The notes under the pieces are model-generated. The model had not been told where the DNA came from. It saw nothing but the letters and a program-made list of their open reading frames with translations, and searched no databases. This document shows, in pieces, positions 25,429 to 33,295 of a stretch of 47,257 bases of DNA. Every line of letters starts with the position of its first letter. The first letter of the stretch is position 1. The DNA comes from Deltaproteobacteria bacterium. Its GTDB lineage: Bacteria > Myxococcota_A > UBA9160 > UBA6930. The position numbers and the translations under genes were made by a program. The stretch lies in the NCBI GenBank assembly GCA_029261775.1, contig JAJDAR010000298.1, forward strand, positions 1 to 47,257, given 5' to 3'.

Positions 25429-26403
25429 TCAGGCGGCGAGGCGGGCGGCGACGCGTTCGGCGTGGGTCGGGATGGTGCCGAAGGCGTTCTCGAGCACGAA
25501 GGTGCGCTTGAGGTAGTAGTGCGGGGGCAGCTCCCAGGTGTAGCCCATGCCGCCGTAGATCTGGACGCACTTGCGCGCGTTGTGCATGGCCGCCTCGCCG
25601 GCGACCACCTTGGCCGAGGAAACGGCGCGTACGACGTCGCCGACGGTCGGATCGTCGAGGGTCGCGCCCGCCGCGTAGACCGCGTAGCGCGCCTGGCTCG
25701 CCTTCACGTAGCAGTCCGCCAGGAGGTGCTTGATCGCCTGGAAGGAGCCGATCGGGCGGTCGAACTGCTCGCGGGTCCTGGCGTATTCGGTGGCGTAGTC
25801 GAGGGTCAGCTCGGCGATGCCGAGCATCTGCGCGGCGGCCAGCAGGGCACCCTCCACCGCGAAGCGCTCGGCGTCGTCGGCCCCGGCGATTCGCTCGCCC
25901 TTCGGCAGCTCCGAGACGTGGAGCATCGGCGTCAGGGGGTCGAGCGGGATGCCGACCGGCCGCCCCTCGAGGCTCGTCGCTTCCACGCGATCGATGCCGT
26001 CGCTCCTCAGCAGGAGCAGCACGTCGAGGTCCGCTCCGTACTCGACCAGGAGCGGGTCCGAGCTCGGGTGCGTGAGATCCAATCCGCCGACCACGGTCTC
26101 GCCGGTCGCCGAGCCAGCGACCAGGGAGGCGGCGAGGTGGCTCCAGATCAGCGGGCCCGGCACCAGCCGCCGGCCGAGCTCCTGGAAGGCGATCGCTGCC
26201 TCGACCATGCCGAGCTCCACCCCGCCCTCGGCCTCGGGCAGGCGCAGCGCGAACACGCCCATCTCGGCGAGCTCGCTCCAGGCTTCGCGCGTGAACGGCT
26301 GCTTCTCGATCTCCGGCACACGGTCGAACCCGTACCGGCCCTCGACGAAGGACCGCAGGCCCTCCTGCAGCGCGAGCTGGTCTTCGTTCGGCTGGAAGTC
26401 CAC
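25429..26403 (-). CDS. Acyl-CoA dehydrogenase (short, possible partner subunit)
   Basis: MDFQPNEDQLALQEGLRSFVEGR; YARTREQFDRPIGSFQAIKHLLADCYV; QIYGGMGYTWELPPHYYLKRTF. Confidence 0.9.
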   Translation of the reverse strand: MDFQPNEDQLALQEGLRSFVEGRYGFDRVPEIEKQPFTREAWSELAEMGVFALRLPEAEGGVELGMVEAAIAFQELGRRLVPGPLIWSHLAASLVAGSATGETVVGGLDLTHPSSDPLLVEYGADLDVLLLLRSDGIDRVEATSLEGRPVGIPLDPLTPMLHVSELPKGERIAGADDAERFAVEGALLAAAQMLGIAELTLDYATEYARTREQFDRPIGSFQAIKHLLADCYVKASQARYAVYAAGATLDDPTVGDVVRAVSSAKVVAGEAAMHNARKCVQIYGGMGYTWELPPHYYLKRTFVLENAFGTIPTHAERVAARLAA

Positions 26404-26421
26404 GGAGGCTCCTCGCCGCGC

Positions 26422-27615
26422 CTAGCGCGGCTCCTTGGGCAGCTTGAGGATGCGTTCGGAGATGATGTTTCGCTGGATCTGCGAGCTGCCCGCCGCGATC
26501 GTCAGCGAGAGCGTGTTCAGGAACTTGTCGACGATGCGCTCGCTCGGGAGATCCGGGCCCACGTCCTCGCGCACCAGACCGGCGCGGCCGAGCAGCCGGG
26601 TGCCGGTCTCGTAGATGCGCTGGTTCAGCTCGGTGAAGCCGAGCTTGATCGCCGAGCCGTCGAGACCCGGAATGCCGGTCTTCGCCGTCTCCGAGATCGA
26701 GAACTTGATCCACGCCCAGAGTGACTCGACCTCGGCGGAGAGGTGACCGATCTCCTGACGCAAAGCCCTGTCGTCCCAGGCCGCCGCGTCGTCGCGGGTG
26801 ATGCGTTTGGCGAGCCGCGCCAGCTCCTCGAGGAAGCTCTGCAGCTCGATGATGTCCGCAGCCCAGGCGCTGCCCCGCTCGAAGCGCAGGGTGACGTTCG
26901 TGATGCGCCAGCCGTCGTTCTCCGCGCCGACCAGGTTCTCGGCGGGGATCCACACGTCCTGGAGGAAGACCTCGCTGAAGTCGATCTCCCCGAGCAACGT
27001 CGGCAGCGGCCGGATCTCGATCCCGTCGAGATCCATGGGCATGATCATCCAGCTGATGCCGCGATGCTTCGGCGCGTCGGGGTTGGTGCGCACCAGCAGC
27101 TCGCAGTACTCGGCCGCATGGGCGAAGGAGGTCCAGATCTTGTGGCCGTTGACCACGTAGTGGTCGCCGTCGCGCACCGCCGTCGTCGAGAGGGAGGCCA
27201 GATCGGACCCGGAGTTCGGCTCCGAGAAGCCCTGGCACCAGACCTCCTCGCCGCGCAGGATCCGGGGCAGATGGGTGGTCTTCTGCCGCTCGTCGCCCTC
27301 GGCGATCACGGTCGGGCCGCCATGGCGGATGCCGACGAAGTTCATGCCGATGTAGGGCGCCCGCGCCCGGGCCATCTCCTCGTAGTAGACGAGCTCCTCG
27401 GTGAGGGTGGCGCCGCGCCCGCCGTACTCCTTGGGCCAGTTGACGCCGGCGTAGCCCGCATCGAACAGCTTGCGCTGCCAGCCGGTGTCGTACTCGCGCC
27501 GCGCCGCCCAGTCCTCGCGACCGGGCGGATCCCCGTGCTTCGGGACCTCCTCTGCGAACCAGTCGCGCAGCTCGCGGCGGAACTTCTCGTCGGCTTCGGA
27601 GTATCGGAGATCCAC
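26422..27615 (-). CDS. Acyl-CoA dehydrogenase
   Basis: GTG start; MDLRYSEADEKFRRELRDWFAEEVP; GFSEPNSGSDLASLSTTAVRDGDHYVVNGHKIWTSFAHAAEYCELLVRT; GSSQIQRNIISERILKLPKEPR. Confidence 0.93.
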   Translation of the reverse strand: MDLRYSEADEKFRRELRDWFAEEVPKHGDPPGREDWAARREYDTGWQRKLFDAGYAGVNWPKEYGGRGATLTEELVYYEEMARARAPYIGMNFVGIRHGGPTVIAEGDERQKTTHLPRILRGEEVWCQGFSEPNSGSDLASLSTTAVRDGDHYVVNGHKIWTSFAHAAEYCELLVRTNPDAPKHRGISWMIMPMDLDGIEIRPLPTLLGEIDFSEVFLQDVWIPAENLVGAENDGWRITNVTLRFERGSAWAADIIELQSFLEELARLAKRITRDDAAAWDDRALRQEIGHLSAEVESLWAWIKFSISETAKTGIPGLDGSAIKLGFTELNQRIYETGTRLLGRAGLVREDVGPDLPSERIVDKFLNTLSLTIAAGSSQIQRNIISERILKLPKEPR

Positions 27616-27620
27616 GGCAT

Positions 27621-27650
27621 TACGATACTCCGCGTATCGTTATTGAGCAA
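27621..27650 (-). promoter_or_regulatory. Sigma70-like promoter overlapping palindromic operator (27621-27642)
   Basis: Minus strand TTGCTC-17 nt-TATCGT; operator core ACGATAC-TCCGC-GTATCGT, 7-bp perfect inverted repeat. Confidence 0.6.
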
Positions 27651-27663
27651 GGGCGAGAGCCGC

Positions 27664-28500
27664 TCAGCCCAGGTACGCCGCGTAGTCGTCGAGAACCGGC
27701 ATCACCTCGTCCCGCGGCCCCGACGGGATCCGCAACGCCACCTCGGTCATCCCGTTCTCGGCGTAGTACGCGAGCTTCGCCTCGTCGGGAAACACCCCGA
27801 ACGGAACGAAGTGCAGCGCCGCGAAGTCGCGCTTCGCCTCGTCCATCGCCCGTCGCAGCGCCTCGAGGGCCTGCTTCATCCCGGCCCCTCCGATCGGCAT
27901 CCAGCCGTCGCCGTACTCGGCGATCTGGCGGAAGAGCGTGGGGCCCGGTGCGCCGCCCAGCAGGACCGGCGGCCGCGGCTGCTGCACGGGCTTGGGCCAC
28001 ATCCAGCTCGGCTCGAAGCGCACGAACTCGCCCTGGTAGGAGGCCTCCTCCTTCGACCACAGCTCCTGCATGGCCAGCATCACCTCGCGCACGTGGGCAC
28101 GGCGACGCTTCGGGTCGATGCCGTGGTTCTCCATCTCCTCGTGGTTCCAGCCGAAGCCGATCCCGAGCACGAAGCGGCCCCCGGAGATCCAGTCGATGCT
28201 GGCGATCGTCTTCGCCAGGGCGATCGGGTCGTGCTGGGCGACCAGCGCGATGCCGGTGCCGAGCCGCAGCCGTTCGGTCACCGCGGCAGCCGCCGCCAGG
28301 GCCACGTAGGGGTCGGGGCTGCGGCGATACTCCTCGCCGAGGGTGGGCGTCCCGGTGGGTGCCGGCGTCCGGCGGCTCGAGGGGATGTGGGTGTGCTCGG
28401 GCAGGTAGAGCGAGTGGAAGCCGCGGGCCTCCGCCTCCCGGGCCAGATCCACGGGGGACATGGCGAGGTCGGTGGCATGGAAGGCGAGACCGATCTTCAC
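27664..28500 (-). CDS. LLM-class F420-dependent oxidoreductase
   Basis: MKIGLAFHATDLAMSPVDLAREAEARGFHSLYLPEHTHIP..GTGIALVAQHDPIALAKTIASIDWISGGRFVLGIGFGWNHEEMENHG. Confidence 0.94.
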   Translation of the reverse strand: MKIGLAFHATDLAMSPVDLAREAEARGFHSLYLPEHTHIPSSRRTPAPTGTPTLGEEYRRSPDPYVALAAAAAVTERLRLGTGIALVAQHDPIALAKTIASIDWISGGRFVLGIGFGWNHEEMENHGIDPKRRRAHVREVMLAMQELWSKEEASYQGEFVRFEPSWMWPKPVQQPRPPVLLGGAPGPTLFRQIAEYGDGWMPIGGAGMKQALEALRRAMDEAKRDFAALHFVPFGVFPDEAKLAYYAENGMTEVALRIPSGPRDEVMPVLDDYAAYLG

Positions 28501-28606
28501 GGCGAACCTCGGGTGACAGGCCGTCGGGCGGGCGGGATCATTGGCCGAAGCCGACCCGACCGCAAGCGGACCCCGCCCCTGCCTGACGCCCGGGGGTGGA
28601 GCTATC

Positions 28607-28620
28607 TAGAACATGTTCTA
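28607..28620. promoter_or_regulatory. 14-bp perfect palindrome matching KstR consensus TNNAACNNGTTNNA
   Basis: TAGAACATGTTCTA, 38 bp upstream of the IOR ATG. Confidence 0.55.
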
Positions 28621-28658
28621 ATTTTCGCCTGCCGCGCCCCGCGGCCCCGGGAGACCCC

Positions 28659-31600
28659 ATGCCCCCCGTCGATCGGAGCTACGAGCTCGCGCACCGCTAC
28701 ACCCGGCAGCGCGGGCGGGTCTACCTGAACGGGGTGCAGGCCCTGGTGCGGCTTCCGCTGCTCCAGAAGGCCCGCGACGAGGCCGCCGGCCTCGACACCG
28801 CCGGCTTCATCTCCGGCTATCGGGGCTCGCCGCTCGGCACCTACGACATGGCGCTCTGGCAGGCCAAGGACCTGCTCGAGGCGAACGCGATCCGCTTCGA
28901 GCCGGGCGTGAACGAGGACCTGGCCGCGACCGCCGTCTGGGGCACCCAGCAAGCCGCCCTCCACCCGACCTCGCGACACGATGGGGTGTTCTCGATCTGG
29001 TACGGCAAGGGCCCGGGCGTCGACCGCTCCCTCGACCCGATCAAGCACGGCAACTACATGGGAACGGCGCGCCACGGCGGCGTGCTCGCCTTGTGTGGCG
29101 ACGACCCGGGCGCGAAGTCGTCCTCGATCGCCCACCAGAGCGAGCAGGCCCTGATCCACGCAGGCATTCCGATCCTCAACCCGTCGAACGTCCAGGACTA
29201 CCTCGACCTCGGCCAGTACGGCTTCGCGCTGTCCCGCTACTCCGGTTGCTGGGTCGGCTTCAAGTGCCTCACCGACACCGTCGACAGCGGCGCTTCGGTC
29301 GAGGTCGACCCCGACCGTGTGCAGCTCGTCGACCCCGACTTCGCGTTTCCCGACGCGGACCACCACGTCACGATGACCAACACCCTGGTGCTGATCGAGA
29401 CGCAGCTCTACCAGGTCAAGCTCCCGTCCGCGCAGGCCTTCGTGCGCGCGCACGGCCTCGACCGGGTGATCTGGGCCGGCGAGCGCAAGCGCCTCGGGAT
29501 CGTGACGACCGGCAAGGCCTACCTCGACGTGCGCCAGGCGCTGGCCGAGCTCGGCCTCGACGAGGGGCGCGCCGCAGAGCTCGGGCTGGCCCTCTACAAG
29601 GTCGCGATGCCGTGGCCGCTGGAGCCCGAGGGCGCGCGCGAGTTCTGCGCGGGGCGCGAGGACGTGCTCGTCGTCGAGGAGAAGCGACCGATCGTCGAGG
29701 AGCAGCTCGCCCGGCTGCTCTACAACCAGTCCCAGCGGCCCCGGCTGCTGGGCAAGCGCGACGAGCAGGGAGCTCCCCTGCTCTCGGAGGTCGGCGAGCT
29801 CGCACCCGCCGCCGTGCGCGAAGCCATCCGCAGCTGGCTCGTCTCGCGCATCCCCGAGATCGCCTCCTCCCTGCGGCCGGCACCGGTCCCTGCGCTGGTG
29901 GCGTCGCCGGGCCAGCTGACCCGGCTGCCGAGCTTCTGCTCCGGCTGCCCGCACAACAGCTCGACGGTCCTGCCCGAGGGCTCGACCGCGATGGGTGGCA
30001 TCGGCTGCCACGGCATGGCCACCTTCTTTCCCGAGCGACGCACCTACGGCGCGACCCACATGGGTGGTGAGGGCTCCAACTGGATCGGCCAGGCCCCGTT
30101 CATCGACATGCCCCACGTCTTCCAGAACATGGGCGACGGAACCTACTTCCACTCGGGGCTGCTCTCGATCCGCGCCTGCGTGGCCGCGGACGTCAACATC
30201 ACGTTCAAGATCCTGGTCAACGGCGCGGTCGCCATGACCGGCGGCCAGCCGATCGAGGGCGAGCCGATGGACGGCGAGATCACCTGCCCGGAGATCGCCC
30301 GGCAGCTCCTGGCCGAAGGCGTGAAGCGGGTCGTCGTGCTCTCGAACGAGCCGGACAAGTACGAGCGCGGCGCCTTTCCCAAGGGCGTGAGCATCCACGA
30401 CCGGGCGGAGCTGATCGCCGTGCAGAAGCAGCTCCGCGAGAACCCCGGCGTGACCGCGCTGCTCTACGACCAGACCTGCGCCGCCGAGGCGCGCCGCCTG
30501 CGCAAGCGCGGCGAGTTCCCGGACCCCGATCGGCGCATCGTGATCAACGAGCTGGTCTGCGAGGGCTGCGGCGACTGCAGCGTGCAGTCCAACTGCATCT
30601 CGATCGAGCCGGTCGAGACCGAGTTCGGTCGCAAGCGTCGGATCAACCAGTCCTCCTGCAACAAGGACTACTCCTGCCTGCAGGGCTACTGCCCGAGCTT
30701 CGTCTCGGTCGAGGGCGGTCGCTTGCGCCAGGCCGAGACCGAGACCGTGGGCGCGAACGAGCGGGGCCTGTTCGACGGACTGCCCGAGCCCGAGCTTCCG
30801 GATCTGGAGACCCCCTTCAACGTGCTGGTCGCGGGGATCGGCGGCACCGGCGTGGTCACGATCGGGGCGGTGCTGAGCATGGCGGCCCACCTGGAGGGCA
30901 AGGGCGCATCCGAGCTCGACGTCACGGGACTGGCGCAGAAGAACGGCCCGGTCACGAGCCACGTCCGCATCGCGGCCCGCCCCGACGCACTGCATGCCAC
31001 CCGCATCGGTGTCGCGGGCGCGGACACGGTGATCGGTTGCGACCCCGTCGTCACCACGAACCCCGAGAACCTGCCGAAGATCGCGACGAACACGACCGTC
31101 GTCCTCAATCGCCACGTCGCACCCACCTTCGAGTTCGCGCTCAATGCCGACCTCGACCTGTCGTCGCAAGGGATGGAGGAAGCGGTGCGCCAGGCCGCCG
31201 GCGAAGCCAACGCGCACGTCGTCCCCGCCACCGAGTGGGCCACGGCGCTGCTCGGGGACGCCATCGCGACCAACCTGTTCCTGCTGGGCTTCGCCTGGCA
31301 GCTCGGGCGCATCCCGGTCAGCCGGGAGTCCCTCGATCGGGCGATCGAGCTGAACGGTCGGGCCGTGGAGCTCAACCGAAGGGCCTTCGCCTGGGGGCGG
31401 CTGGCGGCGCATGATCCCGCCGCCGTCGAGCAGCGCGTGAAGCCCTTGCTGCGAGGTGCCGAGACCGCACCGGCGCAGCAGGATCTCGAATCCCTGATCG
31501 CGACGCGCGTCCCTTTCTTGACCGACTACCAGAGCGCCAGCTATGCCAGGCGCTACGAGCGGCTCGTTCGCCAGGTGGCCGAGCGGGAGCACGCGACGAC

Positions 31601-32132
31601 GGGCAGTGACGACCTGGCGCGCGCAGTGGCCCGCTACTACTTCAAGCTCCTGGCCTACAAGGACGAGTACGAGGTCTCGCGCCTCTACACCGACGGCGCC
31701 TTCCTGGAGCAGATCGAGCAGCAGTTCGAGGGCGAGCCCAAGTTGTCCTTCCACGTGACGATGCAGTTCGTCCCCGAGTGGCTGATCAAGCGGGACCCGG
31801 ACACCGGCCGCTCGCCCAAGTGGACCTTTCCGAAGGGCTTCATGGTCGCGGTGTGGAGGACCATCCGCGCCTTCAAGTTCCTGCGCGGGACCCCCTTCGA
31901 CCCCTTCGGTCGCACGGCCCACCGCAAGATGGAACGCCAGCTGATCGTCGACTACGAGAAGACCGTCGAGGAGCTGCTCGAGGGGCTGGACCGCGAGACC
32001 CTGCCGATCGCCGTCGAGATCGCCTGCCTGCCGGAGCTGATTCGCGGCTACGACACCGTCAAGGAGCGCCATTTCGAAGAGGCGATGTCGAAGCAGCACG
32101 AGCTGCTCGACCTGTTCCGCCGGCGGTCCTGA
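28659..32132 (+). CDS. Indolepyruvate ferredoxin oxidoreductase family protein (fused subunits)
   Basis: ATG 28659; GFISGYRGSPLGTYDMAL; MGGIGCHGMATFFPERRTYGATHMGGEGSNWIGQ; CEGCGDCSVQSNCISIEPVETEFGRKRRINQSSCNKDYSCLQGYCPSF; VLVAGIGGTGVVTIGAVL. Confidence 0.95.
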   Translation: MPPVDRSYELAHRYTRQRGRVYLNGVQALVRLPLLQKARDEAAGLDTAGFISGYRGSPLGTYDMALWQAKDLLEANAIRFEPGVNEDLAATAVWGTQQAALHPTSRHDGVFSIWYGKGPGVDRSLDPIKHGNYMGTARHGGVLALCGDDPGAKSSSIAHQSEQALIHAGIPILNPSNVQDYLDLGQYGFALSRYSGCWVGFKCLTDTVDSGASVEVDPDRVQLVDPDFAFPDADHHVTMTNTLVLIETQLYQVKLPSAQAFVRAHGLDRVIWAGERKRLGIVTTGKAYLDVRQALAELGLDEGRAAELGLALYKVAMPWPLEPEGAREFCAGREDVLVVEEKRPIVEEQLARLLYNQSQRPRLLGKRDEQGAPLLSEVGELAPAAVREAIRSWLVSRIPEIASSLRPAPVPALVASPGQLTRLPSFCSGCPHNSSTVLPEGSTAMGGIGCHGMATFFPERRTYGATHMGGEGSNWIGQAPFIDMPHVFQNMGDGTYFHSGLLSIRACVAADVNITFKILVNGAVAMTGGQPIEGEPMDGEITCPEIARQLLAEGVKRVVVLSNEPDKYERGAFPKGVSIHDRAELIAVQKQLRENPGVTALLYDQTCAAEARRLRKRGEFPDPDRRIVINELVCEGCGDCSVQSNCISIEPVETEFGRKRRINQSSCNKDYSCLQGYCPSFVSVEGGRLRQAETETVGANERGLFDGLPEPELPDLETPFNVLVAGIGGTGVVTIGAVLSMAAHLEGKGASELDVTGLAQKNGPVTSHVRIAARPDALHATRIGVAGADTVIGCDPVVTTNPENLPKIATNTTVVLNRHVAPTFEFALNADLDLSSQGMEEAVRQAAGEANAHVVPATEWATALLGDAIATNLFLLGFAWQLGRIPVSRESLDRAIELNGRAVELNRRAFAWGRLAAHDPAAVEQRVKPLLRGAETAPAQQDLESLIATRVPFLTDYQSASYARRYERLVRQVAEREHATTGSDDLARAVARYYFKLLAYKDEYEVSRLYTDGAFLEQIEQQFEGEPKLSFHVTMQFVPEWLIKRDPDTGRSPKWTFPKGFMVAVWRTIRAFKFLRGTPFDPFGRTAHRKMERQLIVDYEKTVEELLEGLDRETLPIAVEIACLPELIRGYDTVKERHFEEAMSKQHELLDLFRRRS

Positions 32133-32145
32133 GGCGGCGCGGGCT

Positions 32146-32769
32146 TCAGCGCACCCAGGGCAGCACGCGGGCGCGCAGCCGCTCGGAGAGGCCCGGCGTC
32201 ACGTCCTCCTCGAAGTCATCGATGCCGAAGGTGAGCTGCAGCTCGCCGGGCGCGTGCTCGATCGAGAGCAGTCGCGTCTCCTCGGTGAGCGGCGGCAGGG
32301 GCAGGTAGGTCCGGAACAGCGAAGCCACGTAGTTGGGCACGCCCATGATCGAGGCGCGCCGCGGCTGCAGCACGAACCAGCCTCCCACGACCTGGAGCCC
32401 GGCTTCGATCTCTCCCACCGGGAAGCCCGCGATCTCGGTGTGGACCGAGAGGCTCCGCGAGCCCAGCTCCAGACGGAAGGGCAGCCGGAAGCGCTTGACC
32501 CACGCGTCGACCGCAGATTGCCCGACCGCCACCACGACCCGCGGTCGCTTGACCGCGATGTGCGCCGGCAGGCCCGGGCTGAAGCTCGCATGGTCGGCGA
32601 GCACGACCACGCGCTCGAGCGGCAGCCAGGCCGTGGCGAGGCCCTGGAACTCGAGCCGTGGCCCGGCGAAGGAGCCCCGCAACGAGTCCGCCGTGCTTCC
32701 CTGCCAGCTCGCCCGGACCGGGCGCTTCAAGAAGGTGCTGGCGACGCTGTCGATCGCATCCGAACGCAT
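32146..32769 (-). CDS. Hypothetical protein, possibly DUF2993/LmeA-like lipid-binding
   Basis: Alternating beta-type pattern with repeated ..PLERVVVLADHASFSPGLPAHIAVKRPRVVVAVGQSAVDAWV..; assignment tentative. Confidence 0.45.
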   Translation of the reverse strand: MRSDAIDSVASTFLKRPVRASWQGSTADSLRGSFAGPRLEFQGLATAWLPLERVVVLADHASFSPGLPAHIAVKRPRVVVAVGQSAVDAWVKRFRLPFRLELGSRSLSVHTEIAGFPVGEIEAGLQVVGGWFVLQPRRASIMGVPNYVASLFRTYLPLPPLTEETRLLSIEHAPGELQLTFGIDDFEEDVTPGLSERLRARVLPWVR

Positions 32770-32824
32770 GGCGCTCTCCGGCTCCGGTCCTTCGGCTGCG
32801 AGCGACCCGAGGTCGGGCCCGTGG

Positions 32825-33295
32825 CTAGCGGCGGCTCGTCTTTCGCGCCGTCTTCTTGCGTCCCGTGGTCTTGCGTGCCGTCTTCTTGCGTCCCGTGGTC
32901 TTGCGTGCCGTCTTCTTGCGAGCGGTCTTCTTGCGTGCCGTGGTCTTGCGTGCGGCCTTCTTGCGTGACGTCGTCTTGCGCCCGGTCTTCTTCTTCGCCG
33001 CGGCCTTGCGGGTGGTCTTCTTGCCGGCGGGCTTGGGCTCGACGGCCTTCTCCAGCCGGCGGATCAGCTTGGCCGCGTCGCTCCGGACCTGGCGCTCCAG
33101 GCGCGCCCAGCGTGCTTCGCGCTCGGCGCGGGCCTGCTCGACCTGCTTCTGCAGCGACTTCAAGTTGTTGCGGAGGTCGCGAACCAGGGTGCGTGCGTTC
33201 GAGGGCAGCTGGCGCTCCAGGTTGCGCAGCGTGTCTTCCAGGCCTCGGTTGGCTCGCGAGGTCTTCTTGCGGGTCGCGCGTTGGCGGGCTGCCAT
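32825..33295 (-). CDS. Histone H1-like protein with helical N-terminus and K/R/T-rich repeat tail
   Basis: LEDTLRNLERQLPSNARTLVRDLRNNLKSLQKQVEQARAEREARWARLERQVRSDAAKLIRRLEKAV + KKTARKTTGRKKTARKTTGR.. Confidence 0.85.
   Translation of the reverse strand: MAARQRATRKKTSRANRGLEDTLRNLERQLPSNARTLVRDLRNNLKSLQKQVEQARAEREARWARLERQVRSDAAKLIRRLEKAVEPKPAGKKTTRKAAAKKKTGRKTTSRKKAARKTTARKKTARKKTARKTTGRKKTARKTTGRKKTARKTSRR
32851..32910. repeat. Perfect 30-bp tandem duplication within H1-like tail
   Basis: TCTTCTTGCGTCCCGTGGTCTTGCGTGCCG x2, identical; flanked by degenerate copies. Confidence 0.95.

Noticed and set aside
27597-27606. Extra half-operator CGGAGTATCG next to the 27621 site
   Set aside because: It lies in the codons for the conserved ACAD N-terminus (RYSE), so coding constraint explains it adequately.
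28602-32099. 1165-aa minus-strand ORF opposite the IOR gene
   Set aside because: IOR on the plus strand has clear motifs throughout. The antisense product is compositionally biased (R/G/A/D/H-rich) with no recognisable domain, an expected artefact of high-GC codon usage.
32825-33295. Low-complexity spurious ORF
   Set aside because: Kept as a real gene: plausible helical N-terminus, TGATG coupling to WS/DGAT, and the K/R/T tail is a known architecture for bacterial H1-like proteins.
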